Source: Corallococcus carmarthensis
Lineage (GTDB): Bacteria > Myxococcota > Myxococcia > Myxococcales > Myxococcaceae
Length of the DNA: 51,853 bases
Assembly (NCBI RefSeq): GCF_003611695.1
Contig: NZ_RAWE01000054.1
Coordinates: 1-51,853, forward strand
Reading direction: 5' to 3'
The position numbers and the translations under genes were made by a program. Numbering within the stretch: position 1 is the stretch's first letter; the number at the start of each line of letters is the position of its first letter. The notes beneath the pieces were generated by a model. The model was given only the letters and a program-made list of their open reading frames with translations, did no database searches and was not told the DNA's origin. Below are positions 24,731 to 32,859 of the stretch, one piece after another.

Positions 24731-27700
24731 ATGAAGGAGCGAACTCCAGCGGGACAAGCCCTACGGGTGGGGGCTTGCTTCATTCTGCCATGGGTGGGCT
24801 TGCTGTTGGGTTGCACCGGCCAGGACAAGCCTTCTCGCCCCGACGAAGTCTGCGTCCCATCCCCTTGTGGCGACGCAGATGCCGGACAGCCAGTGGATGC
24901 CGGAATGGATGGGGGCGGAGTGCAGGCCCCGTCGGCCATTGACCCCACCGTCCCGACGGATTTCGGGGCCTCCATCGGGTTTCTCTACGAGGGCCCGAAC
25001 CCGGTGCAGCCGGGCGTGGTGGCTGGCGCACTGGAGCCACGCCGGGTTGCAGTCGTTCTCGGGAAGGTGCTGGGAAGGAATGGACAGCCCATCCCAGGTG
25101 CTCGCATTGGCGTTCTCGCCCGCTCCGAGCAGGGCCACACGCTCACGAATGCCCATGGTGAGTACTCGCTTGCTGTGAATGGGGGCGGGGCACTCACGCT
25201 CGAAGTGGAGAAGCCAGGCTTCCTGCCCCTCCAGCGCCGGGTGGATGTTCCCTGGCGGGAATTCGTTCCACTCCCGGAGGTGGTTTTGACCGCCTTGGAT
25301 TCCAACGTCACGGCCATCACGCCTGGAGCAGCGGACATCCAGGTCGCGCGTGGGAGCGTGGTGGAGGACAGCGCCGGCCGCCGCCAGGCCACCCTGTTGT
25401 TCGCGCCGGGGACACAGGCGGAGATGCTCCTGCGCGACGGGACCCATGTTCCCCTGAACGGTCCGCTTCATGTGCGCGCGACCGAATACACCGTGGGGCC
25501 CGAGGGTCCCACGGCGATGCCGGGCACGCTGCCAGCCACCAGCGGCTACACCTACGCAGTGGAGCTGAGCGTGGATGAGGCCCTGCAAGCAGGCGCCACC
25601 GAGGTGCGCTTCAGCCCGCCAGTCCATGGCTATGTGGACAACTTCCTGGCCCTTCCAGCGGGTCTCGTCGTGCCGTCTGGCTACTACGACCGGCAACAGG
25701 GCCTCTGGCGTGCCTCGGACAACGGGCGGGTCATCGCGCTCGTTGGCGAACACGAGGGGCTCGCGCTGGTGGATGCAGACGGTGATGGAGCGCCTGACGA
25801 CAGCACGCAACTGGCTGCGCTGGGCTTCACCGACGCGGAGCGTGCTCGCCTTTCCACCTTGTATGCCGTGGGCAAGAGCCTGTGGCGGGTGCCCGTCACG
25901 CACTTCACGCCGTATGACTACAACTGGCCCTTTGGTCCCCCGCCCGATGCGCAAGAGCCCCAGCAGCCCGAGCCACGGGCTGAAACACCCGAAGCACATC
26001 CCGAGTGTGAGAGCGGCAGCATCATCGAATGCCAGAACCAGACGCTGGGAGAGCTCCTGTCCATCGTAGGGACGCCCTTCCAGCTCCACTACCGCAGCGA
26101 TCGGGCCGCCGCTCGCACCGCCAACCGGGCCCTCCGGATTCCCCTGAGCGGAGACCACGTCCCCGCGAGCTTGAAACACATCGTCCTCATCGTGAATGTC
26201 GCGGGACAGTCCTTCGCGCGGACCTTCCCCGCGAGTCCGAATCAGAGCCACCGCTTCGTGTGGGATGGCAGGGATGTCTTTGGCCGAGAGGTGTGGGGGG
26301 AACAGACCGCTCGCATCCGGATCGGTTACGTCTACGGCCTGAGCTACTACGCGAGCCCGGATGATCAATCCCAGGCCTGGGCCCGGTACGGAGATCGAAG
26401 CACCCGGTTCGAGGGCCCTGACGGCCGGGACATGACGCTGTGGCAGTTCCACACCGCCACGGTGGTGTCCCTTCCGGACTTCAGCCAACTGGGAGGCTGG
26501 AGCCTGGATGCTCATCATTCCTACGACCCGTGGCGGGGCACCCTCTACCCGGGCCCGGGAGGAACCCTTCCCGGGAGGGAATCCCTGGGCAAGACGCCCC
26601 GGGTGCTGACCACCGCGACGCTGACCTTCAGCGGAGACCATGGCCCGGCGAAGCAGGCGCGTCTCGCCTCGCCCCAAGGCGTTGCCGTCGCGGCGGACGG
26701 GACGGTCTACATCGCGGACACGGACAACCACCGCATCCGTCAGGTGAAGCCCAACGGGGTCATCTCCACGGTGGCGGGCAACGGGGTGAAGGGCTCAGCG
26801 GGAGATGGCGGCAGGGCACTCCTCGCCAGCCTGGACTCTCCCAAGGCGGTGGCCGTGGGTCCGGAGGGGATGCTTTACATCGCCGACACGGGCAACCATC
26901 GCATCCGCAGGGTCACACCGGACGGGATCATCTCCACGGTCGCGGGCACGGGGCTCGCGGCGGATGGCGGAGACGGCGGTCCCGCGATACTCGCGAACCT
27001 GAACGCTCCCGCGGGCGTCGCGGTGGGGCCGGACGGCAGCATCTACCTGGCGGATACGGACAACCACCGCATCCGCCGTGTCACGCCGGGCGGAGTCATC
27101 TCCACGGTGGCGGGCACGGGGGTTCGTGGCAACGCGGGAGAGGGCGGGCTCGCGGTCGCGGCGAGCCTGGACACGCCTCGTGCCCTGGTCGTGGGCTCCG
27201 AAGGCTTCCTCTCGTTCGTGGACTCAGGCAACCGCCGTCTGCGTCGGGTGGACACGGAAGGCAGACTCTTCACGCTGCTCTACTCACGGGACGAGGAGGA
27301 ACTGCGCCCCAGCGGCGGGGCTCACGGGCAGAAGGTGCACGAGGAGTCTCCGCGAGGCTCGCTCTGGGGTCTTGCACTCGGCTCTGACGGCAGCCTCTAT
27401 ACGTCGTCCTCTCACCGATGCCTCTTGCACCGCATCTTCCCGGATGGAAGCGCATGGGCCATCAACAGTGGCGGGTGCGGAGGAGATCCTTCGGAAGAAG
27501 GTGCCTTCGCGAGTCTCACCGCGCCCAGGGGACTCGCTGTGGCCTCCAATGGCAGCCTCCTCGTGGCGGACGCGTCCCAGCTCGCCGTCCGCAGGGTCGC
27601 GCTGGACGGAGGTCTCCTTGTCTTCGCCGGAGGGGGACCGAAAGCACCGGCTGTCACCGCCCCCGCGCCTCCTCAGTACCCGGCTGGCACCCTGGAGACT

Positions 27701-30700
27701 CCGTGTGGCCGGGTCGATGACCTCATCCCCTCGCCCGACGGCGGCGAGCTGTATGGCTTTGGCTGGCAGGGGCGTCACCTCTGCACCCTGGAGGCCTGGA
27801 CGCTCGCGGTCCGCCATCGCTTCTCCTACGACGAGAACGCACGGCTGATGTCCGTCACGGACGGGGCCGGCCTCATCACTCGGATTGAACGGGACGCGGC
27901 AGGAGCACCCACCGCCATCCTCGCGCCCCACGGCCAGCGCACCGTGTTGAGGGCAGGGTCAGACGGATGGCTCGCCTCTTTCATCCGGCCCGGAGGGGAG
28001 AGCCTCGCCTTCACCTATCTGGAGGGCGGACTGCTCTCATCCCTGCGTGACGAGCGCAACGGGATGCACCTGTTCGAATACAGCCCGGAGGGCTGGCTGA
28101 CGAAGGACTCCAATCCTGCGGGAGGATTCAAGGCGCTCGATCGGACTCAGGTGGAGAAGGGCTACTCCGTGGTGCTCACCACCGCGCTGGGGCGCACCCG
28201 GAAATACCAGGTGGAAGACCTGGAGTCAGGCGTCCAGCGGCGCGTCACCACCGCGACGGATGGGACGGCATGGACAACCTTGCGTTCGCCAAACGGCACC
28301 ACGGTCTACACCGCACCGGATGGCACGGTGACCACGGTGGTGGAGGTGCCGGAGCCTCGCCTGGGCATGCAGTCGCCGCTCGTGGCGTCGCGCACCGTGA
28401 AGTTGCCGGGTGGGTTGACCTCCACGTCCACGCACCAGCGGGAGGTGACCCTCCTGCCCCAGGGCACGCTGCTCGACGTGGGCGCACAGACGGACACGGT
28501 GACAGTGAATGGCCGGACCACCACCCTCCGCTATGAAGCCTTCGGCCGAAGGCTCCTCTCCACCAGCCCCATGGGCAAGGTGTCCGTCCTCACGCTGGAC
28601 GGGCAGGGACGCATCCGCAAGGCCGAGGCGCCGGGCCTGCTTCCGGTGGAACTCACCTATGACGCGGAAGGCCGCCCCGGTTCGGTCATCCAGGGGAGCC
28701 GGCGAAGGACCTTTGCGTATGGAGCGGACGGCGCCTTGCGCACGGTGACGGACGGGTTGGACCGCACCACCGTCCTCACGCGGGATGAAGCAGGCCTCGT
28801 CACCTCCACCCTGCTCCCGGACAACCGCGTCACGGGGTTCACCTACGAGGCAGGGGGGCTGCCATCTTCGCTGACGCCGCCAGGACGTCCCTCACACCAA
28901 TTCCAGTACACGCCCACGAAGGCACTGGCGTCCTATGCGCCTCCAGGAGGCAGCGCCTTCGCATCGCGCTACGCCTACGACCTGGACGACGCACTCACCG
29001 AGTTCCGACAGCCGGGCAGCAGCGTGTCATTCGCCTACGACGCCGCGGGGAGGCTCGCCACACTGGACATCCCTGGCGCCCAGGTGACGGCTGGCTACGA
29101 CGGATCAGGACGTCTCGACTCGCTCGCGAGCACCTCCGGGGTGGGGCTCGAGTTCAGCCACGACGGTCCGTTGGTGACCGGCGTCTCCTGGACGGGGGCC
29201 GTACGGGGTTCGATCCAATACAGCCATGACGCGGACTTCCGGGTCGCGACGTCCGCCGTCAATGGTGAGCCGCCCGTGACGTATGCCTATGACCTGGATG
29301 GATTGCTCGTCTCGGCGGGAGCGCTGACGCTGTCACGGCGCGGGGACAACGGCCTGATTGAGGGAACACGCCTCGGCTCGGTCTCCACCGTCGAAACGTC
29401 CAACGGATACGGAGAGCTGGAGTCCTGGTCCGCCGCTTCCGGCGACGTCTCGCTGCTGTCCTACAAACTGGTGCGAGACGAACTGGGCCGCATCGTCCGG
29501 CGAACCGAATCAGAGGGGACCACCGTTCACACGGACGTCTTCACCCATGACGGGGCCGGGCGACTGGCGTCCGTTGTCCGCGACGGAGTCCTGCTGGAGG
29601 AGAACACCTACGACGCCAATGGCAACCGCACCTCCGTCCTCCATGGCGAGCTGCGAACGGCCACCCATGATGCACAGGACCGGCTCATCTCCTTCGGGAA
29701 TAGGACCTACGGCTACGGTCCCGGTGGGGATCTCCAGACGCGCACGGAGGGAACGCACACCACCCAGTACGCATATGACGCGCTTGGCGCCCTGGTGCAC
29801 GTCGCGCTTCCAGACGGTGCGCAGCTTGAGTACGTGCTCGACGCAGCGTCGAGGCGTGTCGGCAAGCGAGTGGATGGCTCGCTCGTTCAGGGCTTCCTCT
29901 ACGAGGGACGGAGGGTCATCGCGGAGCTCGATGGCGCGGGGAACGTCGTCAGCCGCTTCATCCATGCCACGCGGGGTCATTCCCCCGACTTCATGGTCAA
30001 GGGAGGCATCGCCTACCGCATCCTCACGGATCCGCTGGGGAGCCCGCGGCTCGTCGTCGACACCCGGAACGGGACGGTCGCGCAGCGCATGGAGTACGAC
30101 GCCTGGGGCAACGTTGTCGCGGATTCGAATCCCGGCTTCCAGCCCTTTGGCTTCGCGGGTGGCCTCTATGACCGGGACACGAAGCTGACCCGCTTCGGGG
30201 CGCGGGACTACGACGCCGAAACGGGGCGCTGGACGGCCAAGGACCCCATCCGATTCGCGGGCGGAGATTCCAACCTCTATGCCTACGCCGCGAACCAGCC
30301 CCACCAGTTCATGGATCCCGACGGACGACGCATTGTCTCCATCGCCCCTGCGCTACAGCCCGCGTTCAACAACATCAAGGCCACGGAACTGGGCAGGTTC
30401 GCCATCGACACGCTGGAGAACAGCCCTCACGAGTTCAACTTCCATCAAGGGAGTCAGATGCGTGATCGTCAGGGGAAGCGCACACCGGGACAATCACGCC
30501 CGATGGGAAACGTATGCTCCACGCAGCCAGGCGGAATCCAGCGCTATCTCGGCCATCAAGCCTTCGTGAGCACCATCGATACCCACTTCGCCACCCGGTC
30601 AGGACATTCAACCGAGGAGGTCCTGTTCCATGAGATGTGGCACAGCACCCAGTTCTCCCAAGACCCATACAGGACATCCATCACAGGGCTTGGCTTCTAT

Positions 30701-30769
30701 GAACTTGAACTGGAGGCCCAGACCATGACAACTGCCTTCCTGGACGAGGTTTTCAATGCCAACCCATAG
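24731..30769 (+). CDS. Lipoprotein RHS/YD-repeat polymorphic toxin with metallopeptidase-like tip
   Basis: A 2012-aa protein from the ATG at 24731. The signal peptide ends in lipobox LLGC. Residues about 105-175 resemble a carboxypeptidase-regulatory/transthyretin-like domain. Residues about 637-960 hold NHL-type repeats; three have an exact 168-bp (56-aa) period. Residues about 1030-1790 are YD repeats building the RHS shell, and the RHS core (RFGARDYDAETGRWTAKDP ... DPDGRR) ends near residue 1867. The last 145 residues are a variable tip containing HEMWH (H1967, E1968, H1971) followed 20-24 residues later by ELELEAQ, a gluzincin-like zinc site comparable to effector metallopeptidases of the M91 type. 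The tip is therefore a probable protease toxin carried by a surface lipoprotein. The 3' end overlaps the next gene by 14 bases and contains its ribosome site. Confidence 0.9.
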   Translation: MKERTPAGQALRVGACFILPWVGLLLGCTGQDKPSRPDEVCVPSPCGDADAGQPVDAGMDGGGVQAPSAIDPTVPTDFGASIGFLYEGPNPVQPGVVAGALEPRRVAVVLGKVLGRNGQPIPGARIGVLARSEQGHTLTNAHGEYSLAVNGGGALTLEVEKPGFLPLQRRVDVPWREFVPLPEVVLTALDSNVTAITPGAADIQVARGSVVEDSAGRRQATLLFAPGTQAEMLLRDGTHVPLNGPLHVRATEYTVGPEGPTAMPGTLPATSGYTYAVELSVDEALQAGATEVRFSPPVHGYVDNFLALPAGLVVPSGYYDRQQGLWRASDNGRVIALVGEHEGLALVDADGDGAPDDSTQLAALGFTDAERARLSTLYAVGKSLWRVPVTHFTPYDYNWPFGPPPDAQEPQQPEPRAETPEAHPECESGSIIECQNQTLGELLSIVGTPFQLHYRSDRAAARTANRALRIPLSGDHVPASLKHIVLIVNVAGQSFARTFPASPNQSHRFVWDGRDVFGREVWGEQTARIRIGYVYGLSYYASPDDQSQAWARYGDRSTRFEGPDGRDMTLWQFHTATVVSLPDFSQLGGWSLDAHHSYDPWRGTLYPGPGGTLPGRESLGKTPRVLTTATLTFSGDHGPAKQARLASPQGVAVAADGTVYIADTDNHRIRQVKPNGVISTVAGNGVKGSAGDGGRALLASLDSPKAVAVGPEGMLYIADTGNHRIRRVTPDGIISTVAGTGLAADGGDGGPAILANLNAPAGVAVGPDGSIYLADTDNHRIRRVTPGGVISTVAGTGVRGNAGEGGLAVAASLDTPRALVVGSEGFLSFVDSGNRRLRRVDTEGRLFTLLYSRDEEELRPSGGAHGQKVHEESPRGSLWGLALGSDGSLYTSSSHRCLLHRIFPDGSAWAINSGGCGGDPSEEGAFASLTAPRGLAVASNGSLLVADASQLAVRRVALDGGLLVFAGGGPKAPAVTAPAPPQYPAGTLETPCGRVDDLIPSPDGGELYGFGWQGRHLCTLEAWTLAVRHRFSYDENARLMSVTDGAGLITRIERDAAGAPTAILAPHGQRTVLRAGSDGWLASFIRPGGESLAFTYLEGGLLSSLRDERNGMHLFEYSPEGWLTKDSNPAGGFKALDRTQVEKGYSVVLTTALGRTRKYQVEDLESGVQRRVTTATDGTAWTTLRSPNGTTVYTAPDGTVTTVVEVPEPRLGMQSPLVASRTVKLPGGLTSTSTHQREVTLLPQGTLLDVGAQTDTVTVNGRTTTLRYEAFGRRLLSTSPMGKVSVLTLDGQGRIRKAEAPGLLPVELTYDAEGRPGSVIQGSRRRTFAYGADGALRTVTDGLDRTTVLTRDEAGLVTSTLLPDNRVTGFTYEAGGLPSSLTPPGRPSHQFQYTPTKALASYAPPGGSAFASRYAYDLDDALTEFRQPGSSVSFAYDAAGRLATLDIPGAQVTAGYDGSGRLDSLASTSGVGLEFSHDGPLVTGVSWTGAVRGSIQYSHDADFRVATSAVNGEPPVTYAYDLDGLLVSAGALTLSRRGDNGLIEGTRLGSVSTVETSNGYGELESWSAASGDVSLLSYKLVRDELGRIVRRTESEGTTVHTDVFTHDGAGRLASVVRDGVLLEENTYDANGNRTSVLHGELRTATHDAQDRLISFGNRTYGYGPGGDLQTRTEGTHTTQYAYDALGALVHVALPDGAQLEYVLDAASRRVGKRVDGSLVQGFLYEGRRVIAELDGAGNVVSRFIHATRGHSPDFMVKGGIAYRILTDPLGSPRLVVDTRNGTVAQRMEYDAWGNVVADSNPGFQPFGFAGGLYDRDTKLTRFGARDYDAETGRWTAKDPIRFAGGDSNLYAYAANQPHQFMDPDGRRIVSIAPALQPAFNNIKATELGRFAIDTLENSPHEFNFHQGSQMRDRQGKRTPGQSRPMGNVCSTQPGGIQRYLGHQAFVSTIDTHFATRSGHSTEEVLFHEMWHSTQFSQDPYRTSITGLGFYELELEAQTMTTAFLDEVFNANP

Positions 30770-31316
30770 GACGTCCTGGCTTCTCCTGGCTGGAGCCACA
30801 GGAGGTTTTTTGACCGTGCATTGGATGAACTCGACGAGTCCAGTCGCCCCAGAAGCATCGTTACCCGATGCGTCGCTCAGCGCTCCCCCTCAAGCGCAGC
30901 CCATGCAGTCCATGGCCCTGTTGACTCAACTCCGCCGTGGCATGACACGAGCCGAAGCAGCAGCGCTCGGACAAGGCGTCACACTGGGCGGATACCCAGG
31001 GAAGGTAACTTACGGGTTTTCCTCCAACGAACAGCTTGAGAACATCGGGATCTCGGTCTTTCGCCGAGAAGCGCGCTGCGCAACGGCATTCAAGGCCCTC
31101 CACGATGAGGCCGTTGCCGTTTTGGGCTCTCCCACTTCCACCAGCAGCGTGGTGGAAGGAAAGCAGTGCGAAGACTGGACCCTCAGTGACTCAGCGATTC
31201 GCATCTGCTGCAGACAAGCCAGCCCGGTGGATGGAGGAACCGGCTGGATGCTCCTGATGGCGATCAAGTCCTTCTCTCCTCATGAGAAGTTCGACATCCG
31301 AAACGGGTTCCATTGA
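30756..31316 (+). CDS. Probable membrane-anchored immunity protein for the RHS tip
   Basis: A 186-aa protein whose ATG at 30756 lies inside the end of the RHS gene (14-base overlap), with GAGG six bases before it in the RHS coding sequence. Residues about 8-24 form one hydrophobic helix (SWLLLAGATGGFLTVHW) acting as a signal anchor, followed by a Pro/Ser-rich linker; the rest would lie in the periplasm. The body contains LRRGMTRAEA, and four or five Cys including an adjacent pair (ICCRQ), possibly disulphide-bonded outside the cytoplasm. No known family was recognised. Gene position is that of a cognate immunity gene, and the periplasmic location would fit a toxin acting there. Function is inferred from position only. 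Confidence 0.65.
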   Translation: MPTHRTSWLLLAGATGGFLTVHWMNSTSPVAPEASLPDASLSAPPQAQPMQSMALLTQLRRGMTRAEAAALGQGVTLGGYPGKVTYGFSSNEQLENIGISVFRREARCATAFKALHDEAVAVLGSPTSTSSVVEGKQCEDWTLSDSAIRICCRQASPVDGGTGWMLLMAIKSFSPHEKFDIRNGFH

Positions 31317-31352
31317 GGTCCATGATGGAGCGCGCGCCCAGACCACTCAACC

Positions 31353-31937
31353 ATGAGCGTCCTAGACGAGGCAGATCGAAAGCTGACCGACAACGAGTAC
31401 GCGGGAGTTCGGGAGGACTACCGCGCGGCCATGCGGCAGCAGGAGCCGTCTGGCGCGGCGCTTGCGAACCTGGGTATCGCGGAGGAGTGCGAGGCCCTCC
31501 AGTTCCGGCATGAGCTGGGCCAGCTGTATCCCGGCTCCTACTCCGGCAAGCTCAATCTCGCCCACGCCCTCGTGAAGGCACGTGGGGCTCGTCGAGCACT
31601 GGGATTCTGTGACGAGCTGCTCGAGGACGCATCCCTGAGTCCCACGCAGCGATTCGGTGTGCGCCGAGTCCGCTTGAAGGCGGCTCTTGCCTCCGCCGAG
31701 TACCTGGTCGCAGCGGAGGACTTCGCGTATCTGATCGAAGCCGTGCGTGACCAGACATTCTACCGGCGGTTTGCCGTCAGCTTCGCGGCGGTGATCGCGG
31801 GGCTCGAGGACTGGCGAGCGAAGGCGTTCGTGGAGTTGCTACAGAGGAACCTGCCGAAGCCGAACGACTTCGACGCCCTTCTTGCGGCCAAGGAGGCAGA
31901 ACTTGAGGCGCTCTGGCAGTTCGAGGCTGGCTTATAA
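31353..31937 (+). CDS. Unrecognised helical protein in the toxin island (194 aa)
   Basis: A 194-aa soluble protein, no signal peptide. It is almost entirely alpha-helical by composition, with TPR-like stretches (GKLNLAHALVKARGARRALGFCDELL). I recognise no family. It starts 36 bases after the immunity gene, without a clear ribosome site near the ATG at 31353; GGAG occurs 25 bases upstream. Its place between an immunity gene and an orphan toxin-tip remnant makes an orphan immunity protein or regulator plausible. Codon use is intermediate between the core genes and the AT-richer ORFs that follow. Confidence 0.6.
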   Translation: MSVLDEADRKLTDNEYAGVREDYRAAMRQQEPSGAALANLGIAEECEALQFRHELGQLYPGSYSGKLNLAHALVKARGARRALGFCDELLEDASLSPTQRFGVRRVRLKAALASAEYLVAAEDFAYLIEAVRDQTFYRRFAVSFAAVIAGLEDWRAKAFVELLQRNLPKPNDFDALLAAKEAELEALWQFEAGL

Positions 31938-32097
31938 GCGAGACGAACTTCGGTGAACCCATGCGGATCGTAGCCCATTTCCACAGCCTCGGGGCGGGAC
32001 TCACCCTCCGCCCCGCGCTGGCCCAGCGGCCCGCACGCAGCCGAGACGAGCGGGCCATGAGACCGAAGCATGAGCCGTGGGCAGGAAAGGGAATACC

Positions 32098-32487
32098 ATG
32101 ATGGGTCTCAGCGCCGTCTATGGTGGCCCTGAGCTTGCCGGCACTCCCATTGACAAGGCCATCCGCATGTTCGGCAAGGCACGAGGCCCGACTGAAATGG
32201 GAGTCTCCGGCTCACTGGACATTGTCTTCCATGTCCCAGGCTCTCTTCTCAAGCCTGAATTCACAGGAGTCCGCACGGCGAAGTTCTCACGCAAAGAGCA
32301 GAAGCTCATGCTTCAGATCGCCGTTCCGGATGAACAAGTCCAATCACCTGATGTTCGTTGGTTACTCGATGCAATACGCGAGGCCGTTCGACTTGCTCGT
32401 CCCAAGTTCGAGCGTGCGGGAATCGAGTACCCGGAGAAGGAGCACCTCTCCATTGTGGACAGGATCCAGCGCGACGTCCTGAAGTAG
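32098..32487 (+). CDS. Small unrecognised protein in the toxin island (129 aa), possible immunity protein
   Basis: A 129-aa soluble protein from the ATG at 32098, which has AGGAAAGGG six bases upstream. The sequence alternates beta-like strands (LDIVFHVPGSLL, TGVRTAKFS, KLMLQIAVP) with two C-terminal helices, one rich in Arg/Ala/Lys. It resembles in size and style the compact immunity proteins found downstream of RHS tips, but I cannot match it to a named family. GC is clearly lower than in flanking core genes, a sign of transfer. Its stop lies 15 bases before a fragment of the RHS toxin end. Confidence 0.6.
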   Translation: MMGLSAVYGGPELAGTPIDKAIRMFGKARGPTEMGVSGSLDIVFHVPGSLLKPEFTGVRTAKFSRKEQKLMLQIAVPDEQVQSPDVRWLLDAIREAVRLARPKFERAGIEYPEKEHLSIVDRIQRDVLK

Positions 32488-32502
32488 CCCGAACAAAAAC
32501 CA

Positions 32503-32649
32503 CAGGCCATGAAGACAGCCTTCCTGGATGAGGTTTTCAATGCCAACCCAGAGAACGCGCTGCCTTCTGATGACTGGCGCCATGAGACTCAGATCAATCA
32601 TCAAATCAAAAACGGCAATATCAATGGGCAAGCCAGTCGCTTCGATTGA
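32503..32649 (+). pseudogene. Displaced RHS toxin C-terminal end (orphan tip remnant)
   Basis: The frame reading QAMKTAFLDEVFNANP nearly repeats the last residues of the RHS toxin (QTMTTAFLDEVFNANP), but instead of stopping there it continues 31 more residues to a TGA at 32647. At DNA level, GCCTTCCTGGA-GAGGTTTTCAATGCCAACCCA is shared with one mismatch. The metallopeptidase core of the tip is missing. This is the leftover of an older or alternative toxin tip pushed downstream by module exchange, as seen in RHS loci in general. Confidence 0.75.
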
Positions 32650-32806
32650 AATCGCAACCGAAGAAGGCACCCTCTACCTATTCCGCATGGGCGCCAACGG
32701 GGAACCCCTCGGCGACACATGGCACCCAAGCCTTGAGGAGGCCATGCGTCAGGCGAAGTTTGAGTTTTCAGTAGGCCCTGACGCCTGGGCGAAAGTCGAA
32801 GATTGA
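32540..32806 (+). CDS. Chimeric small ORF: immunity-gene 5' copy joined to an immunity-like domain (88 aa)
   Basis: The ATG at 32540 corresponds exactly to the start of the immunity gene at 30756: the same GAGG-TTTTCA-ATGCCAACCCA context precedes and begins both. The first 18 residues (MPTQRTRCLLMTGAM...) are a degenerate copy of that protein's membrane anchor. After residue 28 the frame continues into a different compact domain (MGKPVASIEIATEEG ... GDTWHPSLEEAMRQAKFEF), beta strands then one helix. An internal ATG at 32624 would give only this 60-aa domain but has no ribosome site. I read it as a second, orphan immunity-type protein fused by recombination to the duplicated anchor start. The domain has no family name I can assign. 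Confidence 0.5.
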   Translation: MPTQRTRCLLMTGAMRLRSIIKSKTAISMGKPVASIEIATEEGTLYLFRMGANGEPLGDTWHPSLEEAMRQAKFEFSVGPDAWAKVED

Positions 32807-32808
32807 GC

Positions 32809-32820
32809 CCGACGGCGTTG
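32809..32820. repeat. 12-bp direct repeat, right copy (RHS island boundary)
   Basis: CCGACGGCGTTG, identical to 24692-24703, starting two bases after the stop of the last island ORF and 39 bases before the end of the convergent ABC-F gene. Confidence 0.5.
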
Positions 32821-32859
32821 TAGCCCAGAGCGCTCCCACGCCCTGGGCATCCATCCACG

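Noticed and set aside
26640-27120. 168-bp repeats as a mobile or regulatory element
   Set aside because: They are NHL protein repeats of 56 residues inside the RHS gene.
30332-30766. RHS tip as a nuclease toxin
   Set aside because: No HNH, GHH or other nuclease motif is visible; the HEMWH motif points to a metallopeptidase.
32098-32487. Assignment to a named immunity (Imm) family
   Set aside because: I could not recall a specific motif match, so a family name would be guesswork.
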